Notes under the pieces: model-generated
The model's input: only the letters and a program-made list of their open reading frames with translations
Databases searched by the model: none
Told to the model about the DNA's origin: nothing
Assembly (NCBI GenBank): GCA_020632575.1
Contig: JACKFH010000002.1
Location: forward strand, 62,001 to 126,000
DNA length: 64,000 bases
Direction of reading: 5' to 3'
DNA from: Candidatus Omnitrophota bacterium
GTDB lineage: Bacteria > Hinthialibacterota > Hinthialibacteria > OLB16
Program-made: the position numbers and the translations under genes
In this document: piece by piece, positions 17,891-26,676 of the stretch
Position numbering within the stretch: the first letter of the stretch is position 1
Layout of the letters: the number at the start of each line of letters is the position of its first letter

Positions 17891-19264
17891 CTAATTCGCC
17901 TGTCCTTCAGTGTCGGGGTTTGTGGGACCGACTAGTAGAATGGTGGCGATGACTCCAACCGTCATCCCGATCCAAGGCGAAAAGACCGCGAGGGCCACCC
18001 CGGTTAGGATAACGACCCCCCGTTCGATCTGCGTCTTTGGGATTCCCATCGCGACATAAGAACAGGCGAAACCCGTAAGAACCAATGTGAGCGATAGCGC
18101 GATTCCCATCAATGGTTTCAAGCCGGTCACCAATGGAAGAACCAAATAAAGCAGCGGCACTCCGAACACATAATAGGAGGCGATGCCGCTATAGAGAGAA
18201 TCCATTTTATTGCGTCCCTCCTGCCAGCGTTGGACAATAATCACATGAACGCCCGTCCATAAGCATCCCTGTGTGGGGAAGAAGGGGGCGAATAGGGCCA
18301 TCAGCGCATTCCGGATGGCGATCGAGTGGTGGGAGCGATTGACATCGATGACGATTTTTTCGTCGGGTCGTTTGGCGACCGCCCCTTTCAAGACCTCCAT
18401 CCCGGTCACGAGATCCCCAAACAGAATGACATAACCCATCAAAGCCAATGGAAATCCGTTGACGAACATCGACCACTCCGGCCAACCGATCGAGAATGGC
18501 GAAACCTTTTCGATCACCTCGACAAAGGGAGGTATCGCGAGCCCCCACTCGATATCGTACTGGACTTCTCCCACCAATGGGCCGACAAGCGCTCCCGCTA
18601 GAAATCCTGGCAGTAGACCCAACCCGGCCAAGACCGCGAGCAATTTCCATTTCGCTTTCAACTTTTGAACGGGCAAGGAAAAGGTGAGAATCAAACAGAG
18701 CGCCACCGCGGTGATGGTGGATACCGGTTGCGCCTCCACATGCGCGGGATCGAGAAAGACCTTGTATAAGGCCGCGATGGCCGCGCCCATGATGATGCCT
18801 CCCTTGAGGGAATCCGGGAGCCACTCGAGGAACTTGCCCCCCAGTCCGGTCAATCCCAAAACCAAGACCAGCAGGGCGAAAGTGAGCGAGGTGGCAGTCA
18901 TGAACTGGATCTTCTCCTCGGGAGTCGTGTAGGGGAACTCCGAATTCCCCATGTAGGCGAGAACCAGGGGCAGTGCGGGGGTGATCCAACCCGGAGCGTA
19001 GGGTTCGCCGAAGATAATCGGAGCGCTGGAGATCAACATGGATTGAATGAATACGATCGCCAAACTCTGCTCGAATGTGAATTCGAAATGGATCATCAGA
19101 AGTGGAACCAGCGCCAGTCCTGTGGCCCCCGCGACAATCATTCCCTGAAGCAGTTCCGGCCATTCGATTCCGGTGTGAAGGAAGGGGACCCGTAAAGTGA
19201 AGGGTCCCCATTTCCAACCGGGTTGTTCTTCTCCATCGATTCTTGCTTGCGATAGTCCGCGCAT
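17891..19264 (-). CDS. Multi-spanning membrane transporter of uncertain family
   Basis: 457 aa from ATG 19264, which has AAGGGAG seven bases upstream; the frame extends to 19417 but the added part is basic and not protein-like. About 12 hydrophobic segments are visible, with Gly/Pro-rich re-entrant-like motifs (PTQGCLWTGVHV, APGWITPALPLVLAYM). The general layout recalls the NCS2/SulP-type transporter fold, but I see no diagnostic signature, so the substrate is unknown. It converges with cheX six bases away. Confidence 0.75.
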   Translation of the reverse strand: MRGLSQARIDGEEQPGWKWGPFTLRVPFLHTGIEWPELLQGMIVAGATGLALVPLLMIHFEFTFEQSLAIVFIQSMLISSAPIIFGEPYAPGWITPALPLVLAYMGNSEFPYTTPEEKIQFMTATSLTFALLVLVLGLTGLGGKFLEWLPDSLKGGIIMGAAIAALYKVFLDPAHVEAQPVSTITAVALCLILTFSLPVQKLKAKWKLLAVLAGLGLLPGFLAGALVGPLVGEVQYDIEWGLAIPPFVEVIEKVSPFSIGWPEWSMFVNGFPLALMGYVILFGDLVTGMEVLKGAVAKRPDEKIVIDVNRSHHSIAIRNALMALFAPFFPTQGCLWTGVHVIIVQRWQEGRNKMDSLYSGIASYYVFGVPLLYLVLPLVTGLKPLMGIALSLTLVLTGFACSYVAMGIPKTQIERGVVILTGVALAVFSPWIGMTVGVIATILLVGPTNPDTEGQAN

Positions 19265-19544
19265 CTCAACTCCCTTTTCCATCCGTCGATAACCGCATGA
19301 ACTCGTTAGGCGCCGTGATCTTAAGCGGTCATTTCGGTTGAAGACAAGTCGGAAAATACAGCTCGGGGGAAAACTTTTTCTCTGTCCCACCTTCTTCGGT
19401 TTGGGATCTGGAACCAACCGCTTCAGCGGCGATTCTCATTTCGCCCTTTATTCATCGTGTCAAAATGAAAGTCGGAGGATTTCAACGACCGATTCGACAT
19501 GAAGAAATGGCGCGAAAAAAAAATGGATAAAATTTCGTTTATCC

Positions 19545-19573
19545 TTGACTTCGATGAGAGAGAACTTTATTTT
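19545..19573 (+). promoter_or_regulatory. Possible sigma-70 type promoter for histone-H1-like gene
   Basis: TTGACT (19545-19550) and TATTTT (19568-19573) are separated by 17 bases. It sits in an AT-rich stretch (19418-19709, no gene) upstream of the lysine-rich gene, leaving a leader of about 130 bases. Confidence 0.4.
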
Positions 19574-19709
19574 TCCTCTTGCTGGGAAGTAATGGGGACC
19601 CCATCGGCGAAAGAATGATTAAAGTTTGCCGATAATAAATTTGGGATCAACGGATCGGATAAGAAATTTTCCACCGTGACCAAAACCAAAAAGGGGGAGG
19701 TGAGACTGA

Positions 19710-19994
19710 ATGGCCGCAGCTAAGAAAGCCGTTGCTAAGAAGAAGGCAACCAAGAAGGCCGCTAAGAAGGCTGTCAAGAAGGTCGCCAAGAAGAAGGCGC
19801 CGAAAAAGGCAGTGAAGAAAGCGGCGAAGAAGAAGGTCGCCAAGAAGAAAGCAACCAAGAAGGTCGCCAAGAAGAAGGTGGCCAAAAAGAAAGCAGCCAA
19901 GAAGGTCGCCAAGAAAAAAGTAGCCAAAAAGGCCGCCAAGAAAAAGACTGCTAAGAAGAAAACTGCCAAAAAGAAGACTGCGAAGAAAAAATAA
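19710..19994 (+). CDS. Histone H1-like lysine/alanine-rich DNA-binding protein
   Basis: 94 aa made almost only of Lys, Ala, Val and Thr in short repeats of the KKAAKK and KKVAKKK type. Such proteins resemble the C-terminal domain of histone H1 and bacterial Hc1-like proteins and probably bind and condense DNA non-specifically. There is no globular domain. GGGGGAGGTGAGACTGA lies before the ATG. A strong terminator follows at 20078. The reading frame is secure despite the repeats because codon choice varies (AAG/AAA, GCC/GCG/GCT) and the ends are normal. Confidence 0.88.
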   Translation: MAAAKKAVAKKKATKKAAKKAVKKVAKKKAPKKAVKKAAKKKVAKKKATKKVAKKKVAKKKAAKKVAKKKVAKKAAKKKTAKKKTAKKKTAKKK

Positions 19995-20077
19995 CTGAGA
20001 GTCTTCTCTCCAAGTAATTCTGGCTTGTATCTATCGCCATGCCAGATACTTCGGGGCGATAGAAGAGAAGAAAATAC

Positions 20078-20105
20078 AGCGCCTGGTTCGCCAGGCGCTT
20101 TTTTT
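20078..20105 (+). terminator. Rho-independent terminator
   Basis: AGCGCCTGG (20078-20086) pairs perfectly with CCAGGCGCT (20091-20099) around a TTCG tetraloop, followed by a run of seven Ts. It ends the histone-H1-like transcript. Confidence 0.93.
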
Positions 20106-20225
20106 CTGGAAAACGGGCCCTCCGTATTTCCGGATTCAGCCTGAAGCGACCTCAAAAACTGTGCTATACTTTTATTATCCATTGCGCTAAACCTCGAACG
20201 ATATCCGAATGGGGAGGGGACGACC

Positions 20226-22580
20226 ATGAAGAGAAAGCGGCTTTTGCTAGTAGTTTTGGGAGTTCTTGGGGTTATTGTGGCAGCCGCGATTCTCTTTTCG
20301 GGAACGCTCTTTTCTCTCGTTCTCGGCTCCCAACTCTCCAAGGCGGGAGAGGAAAAGGATCTGGATATTGTCTTCCAGGACGCCGGGTTCACCTGGGGAG
20401 GATCGGTTGACATCGAGGGACTGAAGGTGACCGATCGGAAAAATTCGATCGACTTGGCTCAGGTGGAAAAGATCCAATCCGAATTCAGTTGGGGAGCCCT
20501 CTTCGCCGATCCAAAAAAGGTGGATCGAGTCTCCATTCAAAATCCCATTTTCACCTTATACCCCGGCATCGCGACCCGATTCGTCTCTTCAGATGGTTCC
20601 GACCCACAGACTCCCAACAAACCTCCAACCTCTGTTGCCGAGGTCAATCGGAAAAAAGGCTTTGGAGTTCAGCTTGCCAAAGGGGAACTCAACAACGGAC
20701 GTTTGCAGTACCAAGGCAGCGCCGAGTTGGAGCCGGTGCTCCTCGCTCAAATGGACGCCTCGGTCGAGAATGTCTCCGACTCGGCGCCATTCCGATTTAA
20801 TTTGGGAGCGAAGGCCTCCGGCGAGTCCGAGGGAACCATCGCCATTCAAGGCGAGATCGATCCGGAAACATTCGATGGCGAAGTCAAACTGGGGATCAAG
20901 GATTTTTCCGCCCCTCTCGGCGGCGGCCAACTTCCCACAACCAATGGAAACGTTTCCGTCAAACTCGAGAACCGGATGTCCCACATTCAATCGACGGGGT
21001 TGTTCACGATGCCGACCGCGCCTCCGATGATTCCGAAAGAACTTTCGGATGGCGGTGGTTTCGAAATCAACTGGAAGGTCGACAGCACGGTTCCCCAGGG
21101 GGACGAAAAAGGTCCGATCCAAATCGCTCCCTCCAGTCTTGCGATCAAGGGGCTGAAGGGTGGCGCTCAGGAAATCAAGGGGAGCGGCAATTACGACCCC
21201 GCCACCGCCAAAGGCAGCTTTCAGGTTCAGGCAGACTCTCTTTCGGCCCCCTTGCTCAATCCTTTCGTGATGGCTTCGAATGGGATGCGAATCCAGTCGG
21301 GGGTAGCCAGTCTGAACTTCCAAGTGGCCCGCAATGGCGAACAATCCCCGTTCGGCGTGAAAGGCAAGATGGGATTGACCAACCTTTCGGTGCAGGACCT
21401 CGGCCCCGAAAAAAACAAGTTCGATTTCAAATCGATTGGCGTCGACCTCGACGCTCAATACTCCCCCTCCGCCGACCGTCTCGATCTCGCCGGCCTCTCT
21501 CTCTCCATCGATGACATCCCCCTCACCATCAGCGGAACGATCGACACCTTGCTCGATGACAAGAAGACCAATCTGAATCTCAAGGTGAAGGGGAGCAACC
21601 TGGATGTCGGTCGTTTGGCGACTCTGGCCGCACCCTCGGTTTTGGAAACCGGAGCCTTGTCGGGTCGAGTCGGGATCGATGTGAGTGTCAAGGGAAATCC
21701 CTCCTCCTCGAACTTTCCCTCGTTGGAGGGCAGTCTCGCTCTCGCGAATGTCGGTGTCGTCCCCAAAGAGAACCCCACCATGAAGGTCCGTGTGGATGGA
21801 AATGTGCAATTCGACGCGGACACCCTTCAAGCGGACGACCTCGATGTCCGACTCGCGGAAACCCCGGGCAAGGTCTCCGTTCGAGTCGATGGTTACAACG
21901 CGGACATCAAGAAGGTTCAGGCCAAGATTCTAGGTGTGGCGATCGAACCCGTGGTCAATCTCTATAAACCGGAGGCGGCGGGTTTGCTGACCGGGAATTT
22001 GGACGCCAGCATCAAAGGATTCTTCGGACAGGGCGAACATCCCGAATCCCTCGAGATCACCTTCCTGATCAAGAAGGGGCGATTGCTCACCCGCCATCCC
22101 GTGCCGGCCACCATTGTGGACCTGGTCGGTTGGGATTGGTTGAAGGGAGGATACGATTTGACCGACGCCAAAGGGAAGATTGTCCAAACCGAATCGGGGT
22201 ACAAACTCGATCCAATCATCCTGATGGGCGCCAAGGGGGGGCTGGCGATCACCGGAACGGTTGGATTCGACAATCGGTTGGCCGCGACCGCTCGAGTCAA
22301 TGTCGCCAAGGCCGCTGTCGATGAAGTTCCCTCACTGGTTCGACGGGCGTTGCGCGCTCAGAAGGGATCGGATTTCGCGTTTTTAGACATCCCCATTGGC
22401 GGAACGGTGAACCGCCCCGTGCCCCGGATCGATTTCGGGACGGCGGTCGACACGGGAATCAATGTCCTCCAAGAGAAACTCGGCGACAAATACGGCGATG
22501 AGATTCGTGAAAAGACCGGGATGGATGTGGATGATGTCGGGGGAGTTTTGCGCGGAATCTTTGGCGGGGACAAGAAGTAA
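20226..22580 (+). CDS. AsmA-like envelope protein
   Basis: 784 aa. A single N-terminal span (LLLVVLGVLGVIVAAAILFSGTLF) is followed by a long beta-rich region. The motifs resemble AsmA/TamB-type proteins: an early VDIEGLKV strand, a WGALFADPKKVDRVSIQNP segment, repeated ISGTID-like strands, and a C-terminal TNLNLKVKGSNLDV followed by GPLTGNLD-like Gly-rich parts. Such proteins bridge inner and outer membranes and move phospholipids or affect outer-membrane assembly. That function is family knowledge, and I see only sequence-level resemblance. The start has GGGGAGGGGACGACC before ATG. It probably forms its own transcript, ending at the terminator at 22686. Confidence 0.78.
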   Translation: MKRKRLLLVVLGVLGVIVAAAILFSGTLFSLVLGSQLSKAGEEKDLDIVFQDAGFTWGGSVDIEGLKVTDRKNSIDLAQVEKIQSEFSWGALFADPKKVDRVSIQNPIFTLYPGIATRFVSSDGSDPQTPNKPPTSVAEVNRKKGFGVQLAKGELNNGRLQYQGSAELEPVLLAQMDASVENVSDSAPFRFNLGAKASGESEGTIAIQGEIDPETFDGEVKLGIKDFSAPLGGGQLPTTNGNVSVKLENRMSHIQSTGLFTMPTAPPMIPKELSDGGGFEINWKVDSTVPQGDEKGPIQIAPSSLAIKGLKGGAQEIKGSGNYDPATAKGSFQVQADSLSAPLLNPFVMASNGMRIQSGVASLNFQVARNGEQSPFGVKGKMGLTNLSVQDLGPEKNKFDFKSIGVDLDAQYSPSADRLDLAGLSLSIDDIPLTISGTIDTLLDDKKTNLNLKVKGSNLDVGRLATLAAPSVLETGALSGRVGIDVSVKGNPSSSNFPSLEGSLALANVGVVPKENPTMKVRVDGNVQFDADTLQADDLDVRLAETPGKVSVRVDGYNADIKKVQAKILGVAIEPVVNLYKPEAAGLLTGNLDASIKGFFGQGEHPESLEITFLIKKGRLLTRHPVPATIVDLVGWDWLKGGYDLTDAKGKIVQTESGYKLDPIILMGAKGGLAITGTVGFDNRLAATARVNVAKAAVDEVPSLVRRALRAQKGSDFAFLDIPIGGTVNRPVPRIDFGTAVDTGINVLQEKLGDKYGDEIREKTGMDVDDVGGVLRGIFGGDKK

Positions 22581-22685
22581 CTAGAATCCGCCCTCCCAAT
22601 CAAACCTTGTCGCCAATACACTCCTCGTCTATAGTCGGTCTCCACGGGTGAACTGCGCCCCTAACCGGCCCGCACGCCCGATGCC

Positions 22686-22707
22686 CCGCCATAGGCGGTT
22701 TTTTTTT
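22686..22707 (+). terminator. Rho-independent terminator
   Basis: CCGCC (22686-22690) and GGCGG (22694-22698) form a short GC stem with an ATA loop, followed by nine Ts. It lies between the AsmA-like gene and scpA. Confidence 0.75.
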
Positions 22708-22739
22708 GACCCTGTTCAAGGGTGACAGCTGGGATCTGG

Positions 22740-23747
22740 ATGGGTATGACAGAACAAGAATCGAACTCTCCCGAGAAGGAAGAGATCCAGTCGAATGAGG
22801 AGGAGACCGTCGAAAGCCGGATCTCCTACCAGGTTTCTCAAGACGCCTACCAAGGGCCTCTCGAAAAACTTCTTTCCTTGGTTCGTGAGCACGATCTCGA
22901 TATATTCCAAGTCTCTCTCGCGGTCATAGCAGAGGATTTTCTTGATTATGTGAAGGGCCTCGAGACCCCTGATCTCGAAGAAGTCGGCGAATACCTGGTC
23001 ATCGCCAGCAACCTCATGGTCCTCAAGTCCCGCCAGCTCCTCCCGAGTGACACCTTGGAAGAGGAGGAGATCGAAATCGATGAGCAGGCCCTGCTCCTCG
23101 AGCGCCTCAAGGATTACGAGAAATTCAAGGAAGCGGCCAACATGCTCCGAGAGGCCGAGGAAAAACGCCGCCAACTTTATGTCCGCGAGAAGACCCCGCC
23201 CGGCGTCGGCGAACGAGAGGTGGTCGAGTTTTACGAGGTGAATATTTTCGACCTCGCCACCGCATTCCAGAAAGTCCTCAAAGAAATTGGCGACACCGCC
23301 CCTCCCGCGATTCAAGGCGAGGAATACACCATCGACGAAAAGATGGCGGAACTCCAGATACTCCTTCAAGAGAAAGGGGAGATGTGCCTCTCCCTCTATC
23401 TGCAGACCCTGGAATCTCGGATCGAGATCATTGTCACTTTCCTCGCGTTGCTCGAACTCATGCGCCTATTGAGAATTCGTGCCAAGCAAGAGGCCGCCTT
23501 TGGGGACATTTGGATCTACAAATTGGGTGATTTGGAAATTGAGGAGGATGGCGACTACAAGATCGCGGTCGCCACCGACGAGGAGGGATTCATCGGCGTC
23601 CGTTCCGACGATGAGGACGAATCCAATGAGGACGATCGCGAGGAAGGCGACGAGGATTGGGATGACGATGACGATTGGGATGATGAAGATGAGGACCTCG
23701 ATGAGGATGACGAGGACGACGACGAGGACGATCGCATAGAATCTTGA
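22740..23747 (+). CDS. scpA: Segregation and condensation protein A
   Basis: Kleisin subunit that joins SMC and ScpB to compact and segregate chromosomes. The N-terminal part has YQGPLEKLLSLVREHDLDIFQVSLAVI, and the middle has EYLVIASNLMVLKSRQLLP, both diagnostic. The C-terminal winged helix region is seen as FLALLELMRLLRIRAKQEAAFGDIWI. The last about 70 residues are an extreme Asp/Glu tail not typical of ScpA. Start is uncertain: ATG 22740 or 22746, with AAGGGTGA upstream; a GTG at 22722 is less likely. scpB follows 19 bases after the stop. Confidence 0.95.
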   Translation: MGMTEQESNSPEKEEIQSNEEETVESRISYQVSQDAYQGPLEKLLSLVREHDLDIFQVSLAVIAEDFLDYVKGLETPDLEEVGEYLVIASNLMVLKSRQLLPSDTLEEEEIEIDEQALLLERLKDYEKFKEAANMLREAEEKRRQLYVREKTPPGVGEREVVEFYEVNIFDLATAFQKVLKEIGDTAPPAIQGEEYTIDEKMAELQILLQEKGEMCLSLYLQTLESRIEIIVTFLALLELMRLLRIRAKQEAAFGDIWIYKLGDLEIEEDGDYKIAVATDEEGFIGVRSDDEDESNEDDREEGDEDWDDDDDWDDEDEDLDEDDEDDDEDDRIES

Positions 23748-23766
23748 GGAATGTTCGAGGAAGAGA

Positions 23767-24402
23767 ATGAGTTTGGGACCGATACTTGAAGCCCTATTTT
23801 TCGCCACCGATGAACCGCTAACAGTCAAACGGATCGCGGAGGTTCTGCCGGAAAAATCCCCCGATGAAATCGGCGAGGCTCTGGATGAGTGGCGCCGGTC
23901 GCTCGAGGAGGATGAGTCTCGCGGTCTCCAAGTGGTGGAGGTCGCGGGTGGATTGCTTCTGGCGACCAAGCATGACCTCGCCGAGCAGGTCGACAAGCTC
24001 CTAGAGCGAAGGAAGAAAAGAACTCTTTCCCAAGCCGCTCTCGAAACCTTGGCAATCATCGCCTATCGCCAGCCGATCACCCGCGCCGAGATCGAGGCGA
24101 TCCGCGGAGTCAATGTCGATTCCATGGTTCACACCCTTTTGCAGCGGCGCCTCATCAAGATCTCCGGTCGCAAGGATGTGCCCGGCCAACCCTTCATGTA
24201 CCGAGTGACCAAACAGTTTCTCAACCACTTTGGGCTGAGAGACCTCGGCGAACTGCCGAAGATCGATGAGATCTCCCAAGCCCTCGCGGAAGCGGAAGGC
24301 GAGGAGGATGACGAAGAGTCGGCCTCTATCCCAGTCTCCCCCGAGGAGGCGGAAGCCGAAATCGCCAAGGGCGCGGAAACCGAGGAAGAGACCGAGGATT
24401 AG
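23767..24402 (+). CDS. scpB: Segregation and condensation protein B
   Basis: 211 aa. Two winged-helix domains typical of ScpB: LGPILEALFFATDEPL at the start and the signature TLAIIAYRQPITRAEIEAIRGVNVD then RKDVPGQPFMYRVT. It binds ScpA to complete the SMC complex. The C-terminus is acidic (about 175-211), as in the partner scpA. It follows scpA closely and is one operon. A terminator and a REP-like palindrome lie immediately after. Confidence 0.96.
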   Translation: MSLGPILEALFFATDEPLTVKRIAEVLPEKSPDEIGEALDEWRRSLEEDESRGLQVVEVAGGLLLATKHDLAEQVDKLLERRKKRTLSQAALETLAIIAYRQPITRAEIEAIRGVNVDSMVHTLLQRRLIKISGRKDVPGQPFMYRVTKQFLNHFGLRDLGELPKIDEISQALAEAEGEEDDEESASIPVSPEEAEAEIAKGAETEEETED

Positions 24403-24406
24403 ATCC

Positions 24407-24432
24407 AACCCGCACCCTCGCGGTGCGGGTTT
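24407..24432 (+). terminator. Rho-independent terminator after scpB
   Basis: AACCCGCACC (24407-24416) pairs perfectly with GGTGCGGGTT (24422-24431), with Ts at the 3' side. It begins five bases after the scpB stop. Confidence 0.8.
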
Positions 24433-24439
24433 TGTATGC

Positions 24440-24464
24440 GTAGCGACGGGTTTTAACCCGTCGC
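24440..24464 (+). repeat. REP-like palindrome with GTAG head
   Basis: GTAG (24440-24443) is directly followed by a perfect palindrome: CGACGGGTT (24444-24452) with AACCCGTCG (24455-24463). A GTAG or GGAG tetranucleotide at the foot of a hairpin is the hallmark of REP elements moved by REP-associated tyrosine transposases. Related hairpins occur at 43358 and 49653. It may simply strengthen the scpB terminator. Confidence 0.5.
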
Positions 24465-24508
24465 GGACCCGACTCCATTGATCCCGTCGACTCTTAACGG
24501 GGCAACTG

Positions 24509-25516
24509 ATGAGCAACTCCATGACCGATCCCAAAACGCTCTCCGAAATCGGCGAAAGAGGATGGCTTTCCCTCCTCGAACAAACCCTTCGGAAACACGG
24601 GAAAGATCTGATCGTCCCCATCGGCGATGACGCCACCGTCCGAACTTTAGGCGACCGTTGCGAAATCCTGACCTCCGACGCCCTCATCGAGGGGACGCAC
24701 TTCAAAAAAGAATGGTTGAACTGGCGAGGTCTCGCCTATCGATCCATTTTCGCCGCGGCCAGCGATGTCGCCGCCATGGGAGGAACTCCTAAGGGATTTC
24801 TTTTGTCTCTTGGCCTCCCCCCCGAAACACAAGTCGCCGATCTTCAATCCTTTGCCGATGCCATCGACGAACTCTGCTCCGAGACCGGCATGGTTCCTTA
24901 TGGTGGCGACACCGCGAAGAGCGAGCGGATCATAGTTGACGTGGTGGTCATCGGAGAGGCGCATCCCGACCAAATCCTTCGACAAACCGGAGCCGAACCC
25001 GGCGACGCCCTTTGGGTGACCGGGTGGCTGGGCTCCTCTCGCGCCGGGTGGCTGGCGTATGAAGACAGGCGTGAACGAGAGGAGAACATAAGAGAGCGCT
25101 TCTGGTTTCCGCCTAGGCGATGGGGGATTCTCGAGAACCTCCGCTCCAATCTTCCAATCCGGGCGATGACCGACCTTTCCGATGGTCTGGCGCTGGACCT
25201 TAAGAAGATCCTCGGAGATTCATCTTGTGGAGCCGAGGTCCAGTTTGATCAGCTGCCCATTGAGGACGTCATCGGACAGTTTTGCGAGAGTCGGGGAATT
25301 GACTCCACAGAGGCCGCCTTTCTAGGAGGGGAGGACTTTGAATTGCTCGTGGTGGAGGAAGGGGATTCTCAACCAACCGATCGGCTGCGCGTGGGAGAAA
25401 TCCCCTTGACTCGAATAGGGCGACTGACCTCAAATCCGGGCCGGATCGAATGTCGCAAGGGCGATCGAATCCTCGATGAACTCCCACGGTCCTTTGAACA
25501 TTTTCCGTCGAGTTGA
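24509..25516 (+). CDS. thiL: Thiamine-monophosphate kinase
   Basis: 335 aa. Phosphorylates thiamine monophosphate to thiamine diphosphate with ATP. AIR-synthase-like fold motifs are present in order: IGDDATV near 44, TSDALIEGTHF, ASDVAAMGGTPKGFLLSLGLP, GGDTAKS, the Gly-rich DLSDGLALDL, and the late FLGGEDFELL. Start ATG 24509 follows GGGGCAACTG, a weak site; the next Met, five residues on, is possible. No other thi gene is adjacent and no TPP riboswitch was recognised upstream. Confidence 0.94.
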   Translation: MSNSMTDPKTLSEIGERGWLSLLEQTLRKHGKDLIVPIGDDATVRTLGDRCEILTSDALIEGTHFKKEWLNWRGLAYRSIFAAASDVAAMGGTPKGFLLSLGLPPETQVADLQSFADAIDELCSETGMVPYGGDTAKSERIIVDVVVIGEAHPDQILRQTGAEPGDALWVTGWLGSSRAGWLAYEDRREREENIRERFWFPPRRWGILENLRSNLPIRAMTDLSDGLALDLKKILGDSSCGAEVQFDQLPIEDVIGQFCESRGIDSTEAAFLGGEDFELLVVEEGDSQPTDRLRVGEIPLTRIGRLTSNPGRIECRKGDRILDELPRSFEHFPSS

Positions 25517-25572
25517 GGCCTTCTCGGTTTCGCGACGCGAAATTCGCGCTTGGCATTGAATACGGTCGGAGT

Positions 25573-26550
25573 TCACTCCCCAACCGTTAGCACGACCTTC
25601 CCGCTTGTCTTCCGATCCGAAATCTGGCGATGCGCCTCCGCCGCCTCCTCCAGAGGAAAGGTGTGGTTGACCAAGAACTTGAGGGCTCCTTTTTCCAACC
25701 AGACATCCAAACATTGAATGGCGTCTTTCATTGCTTGAGCGTTGCCAAGATACCCATTCAGGTGGAACCCTGACACAGTCAAATTATGAGGCAGCAGGTA
25801 TGAGCCATACACTGGCCGAGGATCATTGCTGGCCACTCCCACCACAATCAGTCGTCCAAGAGGGCGCAGGCATCTCAAACTCAAATCGAAAACTCGTCCC
25901 CCCACGGTTTCGACAATCAGTTCGCACCCTTTCCCCTCGGTGATCTTCTCGACCTCATCCCGGAACTTCTTTTCCTTGTAGTTGATGGGGTGGTCGCATC
26001 CCAGGCCGCGAATCAGATCGCATTTTTCATCCGTGCTCGCCGTGCCGATCACCCGCGCGCCGAGGTGATGAGCGATCTGGACCAGGATCGTGCCGAGACC
26101 GCCCGCCGCGGCCTGAATGAGAACGGTCTGCCCGGATTGCAGTTGCCCCAATGTGATCAAGACATGGTAAGCGGTGAAATACTGACAGGGGATAGCGGCC
26201 GCTTCATTAAAACCGAGATGCTCGGGAATCCTGAGGGCTTGGCTGGCGGGAACGACGGTGTATTCGGAATAGCCCCCCATTTTGCAGAGTCCCATGACCC
26301 GGTCTCCGACCCGCCATCCCTCAACGCCCTCGCCAATCTGATCGATCTCTCCCGCGTATTCGAATCCCGCCGGGTACGGGGGCTGAGGACCCTCGGGATA
26401 GGTTCCCATCCTCTGCATGATGTCGGCGTAGTTGACGCCGGCCGCCTTGATGGCGACTCGAATCTGCCCTTTTCCCGCCCGCGGGTCCTGGACCTCCTCG
26501 AGTTTCATAACCTCCGTATCTCCAAACCGCTCGACAATGATCGATTTCAT
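25573..26550 (-). CDS. Quinone oxidoreductase-like MDR dehydrogenase
   Basis: 325 aa, the usual length for zinc-independent medium-chain reductases. NADPH-binding site AAAGGLGTILVQIAHHLGA is clear, with the GroES-like N-terminal part (AAGVNYADIMQRMGTYP, GFEYAGEIDQIGEGV) and C-terminal SGKVVLTVGE. No zinc-binding cysteine pattern is seen, fitting the QOR family, which reduces quinones or enals. The substrate cannot be told. It is a single gene, convergent with thiL. Confidence 0.9.
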   Translation of the reverse strand: MKSIIVERFGDTEVMKLEEVQDPRAGKGQIRVAIKAAGVNYADIMQRMGTYPEGPQPPYPAGFEYAGEIDQIGEGVEGWRVGDRVMGLCKMGGYSEYTVVPASQALRIPEHLGFNEAAAIPCQYFTAYHVLITLGQLQSGQTVLIQAAAGGLGTILVQIAHHLGARVIGTASTDEKCDLIRGLGCDHPINYKEKKFRDEVEKITEGKGCELIVETVGGRVFDLSLRCLRPLGRLIVVGVASNDPRPVYGSYLLPHNLTVSGFHLNGYLGNAQAMKDAIQCLDVWLEKGALKFLVNHTFPLEEAAEAHRQISDRKTSGKVVLTVGE

Positions 26551-26676
26551 GTAAACCCTCTCTTCAACTTGAATTGGACAGTGGAGTTTACAGTTTCGTT
26601 TGGGAATGTTTAAGTCAACCCCGATCCGGTCGAGTCATCGATAAACCAAGGACTGAAACTTTGAATTGGAGTTAAG

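Noticed and set aside
19710..19994. Tandem DNA repeat or CRISPR-like array
   Set aside because: The repetition comes from Lys/Ala codons of one open frame; units vary in length and there are no unique spacers.
20589..21830. 413-codon minus-strand frame within the AsmA-like gene
   Set aside because: His/Arg-rich shadow frame with no motif or ribosome site.
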